From the NCBI GenBank assembly GCA_035293945.1, contig DATGLV010000013.1, positions 1-54,508 of the forward strand: DNA of 54,508 nucleotides, in the 5' to 3' direction. A model generated the notes under the pieces. The model made no database searches. It was not told the origin of the DNA and saw only the letters and a list, made by a program, of their open reading frames with translations. Made by a program: the position numbers and the translations under genes. The stretch is from VAZQ01 sp035293945. GTDB lineage: Bacteria; Pseudomonadota; Alphaproteobacteria; Rhizobiales; Xanthobacteraceae. Each line of letters opens with the position of its first letter. Within the stretch, counting starts at the first letter, position 1. Below are positions 33,258-41,522 of the stretch, in pieces.

Positions 33258-33956
33258 CTAGCGCGGGTTGGCCGTGGCGTCGATGAACCAGTGCGCGGCG
33301 CCGGCAAGGCGCGCCGCCGGCAGGTCTTCGCCCGCCCAGATCCGCGAGACGATATCGCGCTTGGCTCGGCCTGCGACAAGGAACACGGAATTGCGGGCGC
33401 TTGCGAGCACCGGATAAGTCAAGCTGATGCGCGGCTCGTTCTTCGGGCTCAACGTGTCGACCACCCAGCGTGTTTGCTCGGCGAGCGCGGGACGGCCGGG
33501 GAATAACGAAGCCGTATGGCCATCCTCGCCTAGCCCCAGCAACATCACGTCGAACAGCGGGCGCGAGGAATCGAGCGCCGCGGCGCCGTAGAAATCCCGC
33601 AGCTCGCCGGCGTAAGCCGCTGCTGCCGCGGACGGCGTCCCGGTCGTCGGAATGGCATGAACATTGGCGGGCGGCACCGGAGCGGCGTCAAACATCGCCT
33701 GGCGCACCATCCGATAGTTGCTGTCGGGATGGTCGTGCGGCACGAAGCGCTCGTCGCCGAAGAACCAGTGGGTGCGCTCCCATGGCAGCCGCCCACTCTC
33801 TTCCCTGGCAAGCAACTCATAAACACGCTTGGGCGTCGACCCGCCTGACAGGCAGACGGCGAATCGCCCTCCCGCAACGTCGGCCGCGCGGGCGCACAAC
33901 CACGCCGCCGCGGCGCGCGCTAATTCCTCGGGTGTCGAATGGACCGCTATCTTCAC
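33258..33956 (-). CDS. pgl: 6-phosphogluconolactonase
   Basis: A 232-residue lactonase of the DevB/Pgl type that hydrolyses 6-phosphogluconolactone, the product of glucose-6-phosphate dehydrogenases. Marks are FAVCLSGGSTPKRVYELLA, WFFGDERFVPHDHPDSNYRM and LGLGEDGHTASLFPG. It begins 15 bp after the gnd stop on the same strand, so the two form an operon. In many rhizobial genomes zwf lies between or beside these genes; here it does not. It would process the product of Fgd. Confidence 0.93.
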   Translation of the reverse strand: MKIAVHSTPEELARAAAAWLCARAADVAGGRFAVCLSGGSTPKRVYELLAREESGRLPWERTHWFFGDERFVPHDHPDSNYRMVRQAMFDAAPVPPANVHAIPTTGTPSAAAAAYAGELRDFYGAAALDSSRPLFDVMLLGLGEDGHTASLFPGRPALAEQTRWVVDTLSPKNEPRISLTYPVLASARNSVFLVAGRAKRDIVSRIWAGEDLPAARLAGAAHWFIDATANPR

Positions 33957-33971
33957 CGCTTCACCGGCGCT

Positions 33972-34946
33972 CTATTTTTTCGGCTCGACGTGCCCGCCGA
34001 ATTTGAAACGCATGGCTGAGAGCACGCGTTCCGCAAAGGTGTGATCCTGACGGGAGCGGAAGCGCGCATAGAGGGCGGCGGTCAGCACCTCGGCCGGCAC
34101 CGCCTGCTCGACTGCGGCATTGACGGTCCAGCGTCCTTCACCCGAATCCTGAACGACACCGGAGAAATTCGAAAGCGTCGGATTTTCGGCCAGCGCCGCC
34201 GCGGTCAGGTCGAGCAGCCAGGACGAGACGACGCTGCCGTGGCGCCAGACCTCGGTGATCGCGGCGATGTCGAAATTGTAGCGCCGCTCGGAGGGAAGGC
34301 TGTCCTGGGCTGCGCTGCGCAGGATGTCGAGACCCTCCGCATAGGCCTGCATCATGCCGTACTCGATGCCGTTGTGGATCATCTTGACGAAGTGGCCGGC
34401 ACCGGATGGCCCGCAATACAGATAGCCGCGCACCGGCGGCTCATCGGCCTTGCGTCCGGGTGTAAGCGCAACGCCATCATCACCCGGTGCAAGCGTTGCA
34501 AAGATCGGGTCGAGCCGCTCTGCGGCGGCGCGATCGCCGCCGATCATCAGGCAGTAGCCGCGCTCCAGCCCAAAGATGCCGCCGCTGGTGCCAACATCAA
34601 GATAGTAGATACCCTTGGAGCGCAGCGCGGCGGCTCGCCGAATGTCATCCTGATAAAACGTGTTGCCGCCGTCGATGACGACGTCATTTACTTGCAGGAG
34701 CTCGCCGAGCTGCGAAATCGTGCCTTCGGTCGGCGCGCCGGCCGGGACCATGACCCAGATCGCGCGCGGCGGAGCAAGCTGCGCCACCAGGTCCTTCAAG
34801 CTCCGCGCGGTCGCGGTGCCCTCAGCCGCCAGTCGCTCGATCGCCGCAGCCTCGGCATCGTAGGCCACGCAGGTGTGCTGCCCCCGCTGCAGACGACGAA
34901 CGATGTTGGCTCCCATCCGACCGAGCCCGATCACTCCCATCTGCAT
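33972..34946 (-). CDS. gnd: 6-phosphogluconate dehydrogenase, short NAD-type
   Basis: A 324-residue decarboxylating 6-phosphogluconate dehydrogenase giving ribulose 5-phosphate. The nucleotide site is MGVIGLGRMGANIVRRL. An acidic Asp ends the second strand (VAYDAEAAA), as in NAD-using short forms (about 300 residues) rather than the NADP-using 470-residue type. Substrate and catalytic blocks are LDVGTSGGIFGLERGYCLM and GHFVKMIHNGIEYGMMQAY. The ATG at 34946 follows CAGGAG and gives the family start. First gene of the gnd-pgl operon; no zwf in the window. Confidence 0.92.
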   Translation of the reverse strand: MQMGVIGLGRMGANIVRRLQRGQHTCVAYDAEAAAIERLAAEGTATARSLKDLVAQLAPPRAIWVMVPAGAPTEGTISQLGELLQVNDVVIDGGNTFYQDDIRRAAALRSKGIYYLDVGTSGGIFGLERGYCLMIGGDRAAAERLDPIFATLAPGDDGVALTPGRKADEPPVRGYLYCGPSGAGHFVKMIHNGIEYGMMQAYAEGLDILRSAAQDSLPSERRYNFDIAAITEVWRHGSVVSSWLLDLTAAALAENPTLSNFSGVVQDSGEGRWTVNAAVEQAVPAEVLTAALYARFRSRQDHTFAERVLSAMRFKFGGHVEPKK

Positions 34947-35319
34947 GCCGGGTACTCCTGATGATCGTGAAGGCACAAGCTCAGGCCATGGTTCCAAGGC
35001 CTTGCCCAAGCCCTTAGACGAAGCGGACATCGCTTCCTGGGCAAATTATCACGCCTCGCGCTTACGCAGAGCGGCTGACTATGACAAGCCAGCGCAGACA
35101 CGAGCGCCATCTCGATGCGTGGTTATATTGCATGATGAAAATTTACAACAAAAATAGTTGCTAGCCGGCCTTTTGCCGCAGCTCTATTGCAGGCAATGCC
35201 CCGGCGGCGCATAATTTTTTGCCCCTGGTCCAACCTTGCCCTGGCGCCGAGGGGAGCGGGAGGGGGCGCGTCCGGGAGGCGCATTGACGTTTTCTGCCAC
35301 TCTGGAGGATGGAAGAAGG
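34947..35319. other. Divergent intergenic region between gnd and aldolase
   Basis: This 373-bp stretch holds no convincing gene. It contains one copy of the shared operator-like block (35128-35165) in an A/T-rich patch, and must contain the promoters for gnd on the left and the class II aldolase gene on the right. I see no RNA gene or other repeat in it. Confidence 0.6.
35128..35165. promoter_or_regulatory. Shared operator-like block, copy 2
   Basis: TTGCA (35128-35132), 16 bases, CAA (35149-35151), six bases, TTGCT, then AGC. CAAC (35146-35149) and GTTG (35157-35160) form an inverted repeat with seven bases between. It lies between gnd and the aldolase gene. Its last 17 bases match copy 3 at 12 positions. 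Confidence 0.5.
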
Positions 35320-36174
35320 ATGGTGCAGATTTCGAAGGTTCCGGTCATTTGTCGGCGCGCGTTCTATGCCGACCTCGCGGTCGCGGGCGCGGCCGTCGGC
35401 ATGGGAAATCCGGCTGAAGCAGCCGCGCTTGCAGCGCTGCAGGCCGCGGCCGAGCCGCCGCAGGTCGATCCGGACTACGCCGATCTCGATCCGGAGCTCA
35501 TCGCCGATCTGGTTGCTGCCAACCATATCCTCGCCCACAACGGCGTGCTCGACTCCTTCGGCCACGTCAGCATTCGTGACCCGCGCAATCCCCATCGCTA
35601 TTTGCAGATGCAGGCTATCGCGCCCCGCGATGTGTCGGCGAGCGACCTCATCACTTTCGATCTCGATAGCAACGCCATCAACGCCCGCGGCCGCCCGGTC
35701 TATCGCGAGCGCTACATTCACGGCGAGATCTACAAGGTGCGGCCGGATGTGAATGCGGTGGTGCACAGCCATTCACCCGGGGTCATCCCCTTTGGCGTGA
35801 CCGAGAAGCCGCTGCGGGCGATCTTCCATAACGGGCATTTCCTCGGCGAGGGTGCGCCGGTCTGGGAAATTCGCAAAGCCGCCGGCGAGAAGAACGGGAT
35901 GCTGGTCAACACCGCCGAGCTCGGCAAGTCGCTCGCGGCGACGCTCGGAAGCGGCTCCGTCGTGTTGATGCGCGGCCACGGTGATGCGGTCGCGGGGCCC
36001 GACCTCAAGACGACGGTATTCCGCGCCATCTATACCGAGATCAATGCGCGGCTGCAGATGCAGGCGGTCGCGCTCGGCGGCCCGATCAACTTCCTCAACA
36101 CCTACGAGCAGGCGAAGAGCCAGAACGTCGATCGGCCGTGGGACATGTGGCGCAAGCAGGTCGGCGCGGCCTGA
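35320..36174 (+). CDS. Class II aldolase/adducin family protein, possible Tat signal (1)
   Basis: A 284-residue class II aldolase-fold protein. The metal-binding pair is in VVHSHSPGVIPFG, the third His in MRGHGDAVAG, and the catalytic Glu is likely in IHGEIYK. Families with this fold include sugar-phosphate aldolases and aromatic decarboxylases such as 3,4-dihydroxyphthalate decarboxylase; the second fits the context better. Unlike its two paralogues here it carries about 50 extra N-terminal residues with twin Arg and a hydrophobic run (CRRAFYADLAVAGAAVGMG), which looks like a Tat export signal. It starts with ATG after GGAAGAAGG. A TctC-like gene follows at 41 bp, a pairing repeated at 48 kb. 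Confidence 0.82.
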   Translation: MVQISKVPVICRRAFYADLAVAGAAVGMGNPAEAAALAALQAAAEPPQVDPDYADLDPELIADLVAANHILAHNGVLDSFGHVSIRDPRNPHRYLQMQAIAPRDVSASDLITFDLDSNAINARGRPVYRERYIHGEIYKVRPDVNAVVHSHSPGVIPFGVTEKPLRAIFHNGHFLGEGAPVWEIRKAAGEKNGMLVNTAELGKSLAATLGSGSVVLMRGHGDAVAGPDLKTTVFRAIYTEINARLQMQAVALGGPINFLNTYEQAKSQNVDRPWDMWRKQVGAA

Positions 36175-36215
36175 ACACCGCGCCTTGCGGCGCCAAGAAA
36201 ACAGAGAGGAAACGT

Positions 36216-37241
36216 ATGCGCTTCGCAAACAGAATGATCTGGTCGGCGCTGGCGCTCGCCGCCATGCTGGCGACCGCACCTGCGCTCCGAGCCGACCCAG
36301 TTGCCGATTTCTATCATGGCAAGACCATGAAGGTGATCATCGGCTACGCGCCCGGCGGCGGCTACGATATCTACGGTCGTCTGGCGGCGGAATTCCTCGG
36401 GCGCCACATCCCGGGAAATCCCCTCGTTGTTCCTGAGAACATGCCGGGCGGCGGCAGCCTCAAAGCCACGCAGTATCTTTATCAGGTCGCGCCGCAGGAC
36501 GGCACTTATCTGGGCAGCGTCTCCCAGGAAATTGCCGCCATCGCGGTCACCGACGAGAAGAACAAGATGGATGTGACGCGATTCCGCTATATCGGCCGCT
36601 TCACCTCCAACATCGATGTCGGGGTCGCGCTGCCGAAATCAGGGATCAAGACGTTCGAAGATGTGCGCAAGCGTCAGGCCGTGGTCGGCGCCGAGCAGGG
36701 CTCGATGTCGCTCATTTACGCGCAGGCGCTCAACGATTACGGCGGCGGCAAGCTCAAGATCGTCAAGGGCTATACGGGCTCGGCAGACATTCAGCTCGCG
36801 GCAGAACGCGGCGAGGTCGACATCAACGGATCGTTCTCGCTGCCGGCTGTTCTGGTCTCGCATCCCGACTGGGTCCGCGATGGAACCGCCGCAATCCTCT
36901 ACCAGAACGCGCTCAAGCGAGCGCCGCAGATTCCACAAGTCCCGACCCTGACTGAGCTGATGCTGACCGACCAAGGCCGCACGATCGCACGCGTGATCGC
37001 CGGCATGGCCGAGATCGGCCGCTCGATTCTGACCACGCCAGGCGTGCCGCCGGAGCGGGTAGCGGCTCTGCGCGCGGCCTTCCAGGACATGCTCAAGGAC
37101 CCGGATTTCATCGCCGCCTGCAAGCAGCGCAATGTGCTGCTCGATCCTGCGACCGGCCAGGACATGGACGCGATCACGCAAGAGACCATGAGCCTGCCCA
37201 AGCCGACCGTCGACGCGCTGCGCGCGCTGCTCAAGGGTTGA
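36216..37241 (+). CDS. TctC-like periplasmic binding protein (2)
   Basis: A 341-residue exported binding protein of a divergent TctC branch. The signal peptide covers 1-26 (LALAAMLATAPALRA). Marks are MKVIIGYAPGGGYDIYGRLA, HIPGNPLVVPENMPGGGS and LYQVAPQDGTYLGSVSQE. It is a paralogue of the protein at 47.1 kb, and both sit directly behind a class II aldolase gene. The start follows AGAGAGGA. Ligand unknown, probably the substrate handled by the aldolase-family neighbour. Confidence 0.85.
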   Translation: MRFANRMIWSALALAAMLATAPALRADPVADFYHGKTMKVIIGYAPGGGYDIYGRLAAEFLGRHIPGNPLVVPENMPGGGSLKATQYLYQVAPQDGTYLGSVSQEIAAIAVTDEKNKMDVTRFRYIGRFTSNIDVGVALPKSGIKTFEDVRKRQAVVGAEQGSMSLIYAQALNDYGGGKLKIVKGYTGSADIQLAAERGEVDINGSFSLPAVLVSHPDWVRDGTAAILYQNALKRAPQIPQVPTLTELMLTDQGRTIARVIAGMAEIGRSILTTPGVPPERVAALRAAFQDMLKDPDFIAACKQRNVLLDPATGQDMDAITQETMSLPKPTVDALRALLKG

Positions 37242-37270
37242 TCCGGATAACATCAGAGGGGGAGCCAGGC

Positions 37271-37669
37271 GTGAGCGACCAAGAGCGCTTCGAGAACGGC
37301 AAGCGTGTGCGCGAGCAGGTCTTGGGCAGCGCCCATGTGGCGCGGACGGCGAAGAACCGCACGCCCTTCAATGCCGAGTTCCAGGATTTCCTTATGGAAT
37401 ATGCCTGGGGATCGATCTGGGCGCGGCCCGGTCTCGATCACAAGCACCGCAGCATGATCACCATCGCGATGCTGGTCGCCATGGGGCGGATGGAAGAGCT
37501 CAAGCTTCATATCAGGGCGACTGCCAACACTGGTGTGAGCCGCGAAGAGGTCAAGGAAATCATGATGCACGCGGCGATCTACGCAGGCGTGCCGGCTGCT
37601 TTCGGCGCATTCAATCTGGCCGCGCAGATTTTTGCCGAGATGGACAAGGAAGCAGCGGCTTCCGCCTGA
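37271..37669 (+). CDS. Carboxymuconolactone decarboxylase family protein (PcaC-like)
   Basis: A 132-residue single-domain CMD protein resembling 4-carboxymuconolactone decarboxylase of the protocatechuate branch. Visible are FNAEFQDFLMEYAWGSIWAR, HKHRSMITIAMLVAMGRMEE and LHIRATANTGVSREEVKE with IMMHAAIYAGVPAAFGAF. The CxxC of AhpD-type members is absent, which favours a decarboxylase or hydrolase role. I chose GTG at 37271, behind GGGGGAG; an in-frame TTG at 37238 overlapping the previous stop is less natural. Its neighbours do not include the rest of a pca pathway, so the exact reaction is open. Confidence 0.85.
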   Translation: MSDQERFENGKRVREQVLGSAHVARTAKNRTPFNAEFQDFLMEYAWGSIWARPGLDHKHRSMITIAMLVAMGRMEELKLHIRATANTGVSREEVKEIMMHAAIYAGVPAAFGAFNLAAQIFAEMDKEAAASA

Positions 37670-37700
37670 CCTTCGCGCAAATCGGTATCTGAGCATCACC

Positions 37701-38321
37701 ATGATCCGTATCTGGGGCCGCAGCACCTCGCTGAATGTGCAGAAGGTCTTGTGGCTCTGCGTCGAGCTCGGTGTAAAGTTTGAGCGCATCGATTGGGCCG
37801 GCCCGTTCGGCGGCAACGATGACCCCGCCTATCTCGCCAAGAATCCGAACGGACGCGTTCCCACCATCGAGGACGGCGACAAGATCGTGTGGGAATCGAA
37901 CTCGATCCTGCGCTATCTCTGTGCGGCCTATGGCGGCGCGCGATTGCATCCACCGGAACCCTATCGGCGCAGCGAAGTGGAGCGGTGGATGGATTGGCAG
38001 CTCGCCAGCCTCAATCCATCGATGACCACTATGCTGCTCGGTTACTACCGCACGCCGACGGAGAAGCGCGATGCCGCCGCCCTCGAAGCTGCGCGCAAGG
38101 AAGCCATTCGCTGGTGGAGCATCGTCGAGCGATTTATGGCTGGCCGCCGCTATCTGGCGGGCGATGAGCTGACCCTTGCCGATATCGGCAACGGCATCCT
38201 GGTGCACCGCTGGCATAATTATCCGATTGAACGGCCCGAGCTTCCCAATCTGAAGGCTTGGTATGAGAGGCTCTGCGAGCGCGAAGGTTTCCGCGCGCAT
38301 ATCTTGGGGCCGATCGCGTGA
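37701..38321 (+). CDS. Glutathione S-transferase family protein
   Basis: A 206-residue glutathione transferase. The N-terminal domain reads MIRIWGRSTSLNVQKVLWLC with Ser in the catalytic region and WESNSILRYLCAAYG for glutathione binding. The C-terminal domain contains GDELTLADIGNGILVHRW. The ATG at 37701 gives the family start. Its TGA overlaps the GTG of the LLM gene, so the two are translationally coupled. Such GSTs often act in aromatic or ether bond cleavage; not shown here. Confidence 0.88.
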   Translation: MIRIWGRSTSLNVQKVLWLCVELGVKFERIDWAGPFGGNDDPAYLAKNPNGRVPTIEDGDKIVWESNSILRYLCAAYGGARLHPPEPYRRSEVERWMDWQLASLNPSMTTMLLGYYRTPTEKRDAAALEAARKEAIRWWSIVERFMAGRRYLAGDELTLADIGNGILVHRWHNYPIERPELPNLKAWYERLCEREGFRAHILGPIA

Positions 38322-39337
38322 AGCTCTCGATCGCCTCACTCGGCGCCGAGCCGAGCAGCCGTTACCTCGAGCAGGTGAAGCTCGCCGAACGGCTCGGCTT
38401 CCACGCCTTCTTTCACAACGACAAGAAATGGGCGCGCGATGTGTTCTCGCGGCTGGGCGCCGCCACGCAGGCGACCTCGCGCATCGGGCTCGGCACCAGC
38501 GTGATCGATCCCTACACGCGGCACCCTGCCCTCATGGCGCAAGCAACCGCAACGCTGGCGGAGCTCGCACCCGGGCGCCTGCGGGTCGTGATGGGCTCGG
38601 GCAGCCATTTCGAGACGCTGCCGGGCTACGGCAATGCCAAGCCGGTCGCCGGTTTGCGCGAAGCAACGCAATTGATGCGCGCGCTCTGGGCCGGCGAGAA
38701 GATCACGCTGGACGGCCAAGTATTCAAGTTCAAGGACGGCGCGCTCGATTGGCACCCCGCGCAGGTTCCGCCTCTCTATATCGCGAGCCGCGGGCCGCAG
38801 ATCCTCAAGCTCGCGGGCGAGGTCGCCGACGGAATCCTGATCGGCAGCTTCTCCACTCCTGCGGGCATCGCGTACGCACGGCAGCAAATTCTGCCCGGGC
38901 TCGAAGCAGCCAAGCGGCAGTGGAACGATATCCGCCTTTGCTCCTGGCTCTATGTATCGGTGCTCGACCACGCCGACGAGCCCGTGCCGGAGGGCGTTAA
39001 GCGCGGAGTCAGCTTCGCGTTCTGGAGCAGCCGCAAGGCGCTAAGCGAGATGGTCGATTCGCTTGCTGGCGATGTCTCGCCGGAATTCCGCACGTTCATC
39101 CGTGAAGCGCCGCATGAATGGTCGGCGGATATCATGGCTGAGCTGCGCCGCTTGATCCCGCGCAGTATCATCGACAGCTTGGCGCTGGTCGGCACCGCAG
39201 ATGAAATCGTCGCGCGGCTAAAGAAGCTCGAGGCGTCAGGCATCGAGGAAGTGATCATCTGGCCATTCCCCAAAGAGGGTCAGGCCACCGAAGATTTCAT
39301 CGGCAAGCTTGCGCGCGACGTGCTGCCGTACCTGTAG
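38318..39337 (+). CDS. LLM class flavin/F420-dependent oxidoreductase (2)
   Basis: A 339-residue paralogue of the LLM protein at 18 kb. Shared blocks include YLEQVKLAERLGFHAFFHND, TSVIDPYTRHPALMAQATAT, SGSHFETLPGYGNAKPV, EAPHEWSADIMAELRRLIPR and IIWPFPKEGQATEDFI. The GTG start overlaps the GST stop (GTGA). With F420 made locally, it is a candidate F420H2-dependent reductase or F420-dependent dehydrogenase; FMN use cannot be excluded. Substrate unknown, but the GST and CMD neighbours point to aromatic catabolism. Confidence 0.85.
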   Translation: MKLSIASLGAEPSSRYLEQVKLAERLGFHAFFHNDKKWARDVFSRLGAATQATSRIGLGTSVIDPYTRHPALMAQATATLAELAPGRLRVVMGSGSHFETLPGYGNAKPVAGLREATQLMRALWAGEKITLDGQVFKFKDGALDWHPAQVPPLYIASRGPQILKLAGEVADGILIGSFSTPAGIAYARQQILPGLEAAKRQWNDIRLCSWLYVSVLDHADEPVPEGVKRGVSFAFWSSRKALSEMVDSLAGDVSPEFRTFIREAPHEWSADIMAELRRLIPRSIIDSLALVGTADEIVARLKKLEASGIEEVIIWPFPKEGQATEDFIGKLARDVLPYL

Positions 39338-39389
39338 GAAGCTGCCTCCCCGGTCATTCCGGCGAAACAGGCCGCGTAGCAAGTCGGTC

Positions 39390-39409
39390 GCTCCTGCGAA
39401 AGCAGGAGC
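39390..39409. repeat. Perfect hairpin between convergent genes
   Basis: GCTCCTGC and GCAGGAGC pair perfectly around a GAAA loop. It lies in the 192-bp gap between the LLM gene and the convergent TctC gene and is probably part of a dispersed repeat; it may end transcripts from both sides. The rest of the gap shows nothing recognisable. Confidence 0.6.
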
Positions 39410-39529
39410 TCATGCCGCTGTGCGCTATCACGTCCGCCGATGGCTATGGGTTTCCGGCACTTCGCTGCGCCCGGCCGGGTCGACGCGCTTGGAGCTGGTC
39501 CCCGCTTTCGCCGGACAAGCGTGGCTCGG

Positions 39530-40525
39530 CTAATCGTCCAGCGGGCCGATGGCCTTGGCGATCGGCGCCCATCGGGCGGTCTCGGATTGCACGAACGCGG
39601 TGAGCTCTTCCGGCGACATCAATTTGATCTCGATGCCTTCTTGCGCCATGTGCTGGCGCACGTCGGGCTCGTTCATGATGTCGATGATCGCCGCGCTCAG
39701 ACGATGGGTGATGTCGGATGGAAGCTTGGCGGGTCCCGACAGGGCAAACCAGGTTGCGGCGACCATGTCCGGATAGCCCAGTTCCTTGAAGGTCGGAACG
39801 TCGGGAAATCCCGGCAAGCGATTCTCAGACGACACGCCCAGTGCCTGCAGCTTGCCGGCGCGAATCTGCTCGACCGCGGACGACCAGGCCATGGCACCAA
39901 CCTTCACGTGCCCGGCAATCAGATCGAGCACAGCCGGGTTGGAGCCCTTGTAGGGCACATGAATGAGCTTCAGATGCTCGCGTCGCGCCATGTCCTCGGC
40001 AAACAAAAAGCCGTGCGTCCCGACGCCCGACGACACGTAGTTGATCCCGTCAGGGCTGGCCCGGGCAAGATCAAGAAATTCCTTGAAGGAATGCACGCCG
40101 AGCGAAGGATGCATCACCAGCACCACCGGCGGGCCACCCAGATAGGCCACGTGGGTGAAATCCCGCACCCCGTCATAGGGCGGATTACGGCTGAAGGCAG
40201 GCGCAATCACATGCGAGGCGATGCCGGAGATCACGAAGGTGTAGCCGTCGGGCTCTGCGGCGGCGACCTCCTTCGACCCTATAAGCCCGCCAGCACCGAC
40301 GCGATTTTCGACGTAGAATTGTTGATGAAACCGCTGGCTGAGGTGCTGGGCGGCAAGACGTCCCAGCGTGTCGGACGTGCCGCCCGCCGCAAATGGTGCG
40401 ACGAACCGTACCGGTCGCGTCGGCCAAGTCTCCGCGCCACCGCTTTGCCGGCTTGCGAGCGAGACGAGTGAAGCGGCGCCAGCAAACAACAACGCGCGTC
40501 GGGTCTGCGCAATCAACAAACTCAC
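39530..40525 (-). CDS. TctC/Bug family periplasmic binding protein (3)
   Basis: A 331-residue exported TctC protein. The signal region has twin Arg before a hydrophobic run (TRRALLFAGAASLVSLA), so Tat or Sec export is possible. Marks are WPTRPVRFVAPFAAGGTSDT, AAAEPDGYTFVISGIASHVI and IHVPYKGSNPAVLDLIAGHV. The GTG at 40525 overlaps the stop of the preceding TctC gene (GTGA). It is the last of a four-gene minus-strand operon starting at 43889. Confidence 0.9.
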   Translation of the reverse strand: MSLLIAQTRRALLFAGAASLVSLASRQSGGAETWPTRPVRFVAPFAAGGTSDTLGRLAAQHLSQRFHQQFYVENRVGAGGLIGSKEVAAAEPDGYTFVISGIASHVIAPAFSRNPPYDGVRDFTHVAYLGGPPVVLVMHPSLGVHSFKEFLDLARASPDGINYVSSGVGTHGFLFAEDMARREHLKLIHVPYKGSNPAVLDLIAGHVKVGAMAWSSAVEQIRAGKLQALGVSSENRLPGFPDVPTFKELGYPDMVAATWFALSGPAKLPSDITHRLSAAIIDIMNEPDVRQHMAQEGIEIKLMSPEELTAFVQSETARWAPIAKAIGPLDD

Positions 40526-41505
40526 TCCCCTTTGATGCCCATTTCCTTGAGGATGGGCCACCACTTGGCGATCTCGGCCTGTTGGAAGGCACCGAGCGCC
40601 GCCGGATTCTGCATTTCCGGCGCGGCGATCTCCTGTCCCAGATCGGAAATCCGCTCGCGCGTCTGCGGATCGTTGAGCGCGGCCATCACGAATGTGTTGA
40701 GCTTGGCGACAATATCCGCCGGCGTCCCCTTGGAGGTCCAGATTCCGTACCAGGAAGAGACGTAGGCACCCGGCAATCCTGCCTCATCGACGGTCGGAAT
40801 GTCGGGCGCCGCGCTGGCGCGTTTCTTGGCCATGACCGCAAAGGCCTTGACGGTGCCGGCGCGAATCTGCGGCAATGAGCTCACCGGGCTGTCGAAGATC
40901 AAATCGATGTGGCTGGCCACGACATCCTGCATCGCCGGAGCAAGACCGCGATAAGGCACAAACTGGAAGTGCGTCCCGGTTTCCTTCTGGAACAGCACGC
41001 CCGCCAAATGGGCCGGCGTGCCGGCTCCCGACGTCGCTTCCGTCGCCTTGTCACCATTGGCCTTGAGCCAAGTGATCAAGCTCTTGAGATCATCCGCCGG
41101 CAACGTCTTGCGCCCGACGATGAGATAAGGCTGGGTGGTGATAAGCCCGATCGGCTCGAAGTCTTTGACGAGATCATACTGCAGCGGATAGATCGCGCCG
41201 TTGACCACGAAGGTCGCCCAATTGCCGAGGACGATCGTGTAGCCGTCGCCGGGCGCGCGCGCGACCTTACCGACCCCGATGCTGCCGGAGGCGCCGGTGA
41301 CGTTGTCGACGACGACAGGCTGCCCAATCTGCTCGCGCATCCGCTCGGCCAGCAAGCGCGCGACCACATCGATCGGACCGCCCGCCGGGAACGGCGCCAC
41401 GATCGTGATCGGATGCGACGGAAAGGTCTGCGCGGCAAGCGGCGAATCAAACGCAACGACGAAAGCCGTCACAAGCGTCAGAAGGAACCCTCGCCTGCCC
41501 ATCAT
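40522..41505 (-). CDS. TctC/Bug family periplasmic binding protein (4)
   Basis: A 327-residue exported binding protein with a signal peptide at 1-25 (LLTLVTAFVVAFDSPLAA). Typical blocks are FPSHPITIVAPFPAGGPIDV, VARAPGDGYTIVLGNWATF, FVPYRGLAPAMQDVVASHID and IAKWWPILKEMGIKGE. It begins 17 bp after the amidohydrolase stop and ends inside the start of the next TctC gene. It resembles the TctC at 5.7 kb more than its operon neighbours, judging by the shared end motif. Confidence 0.9.
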   Translation of the reverse strand: MMGRRGFLLTLVTAFVVAFDSPLAAQTFPSHPITIVAPFPAGGPIDVVARLLAERMREQIGQPVVVDNVTGASGSIGVGKVARAPGDGYTIVLGNWATFVVNGAIYPLQYDLVKDFEPIGLITTQPYLIVGRKTLPADDLKSLITWLKANGDKATEATSGAGTPAHLAGVLFQKETGTHFQFVPYRGLAPAMQDVVASHIDLIFDSPVSSLPQIRAGTVKAFAVMAKKRASAAPDIPTVDEAGLPGAYVSSWYGIWTSKGTPADIVAKLNTFVMAALNDPQTRERISDLGQEIAAPEMQNPAALGAFQQAEIAKWWPILKEMGIKGE

Positions 41506-41522
41506 GGCGGTGACTCCTCGGA

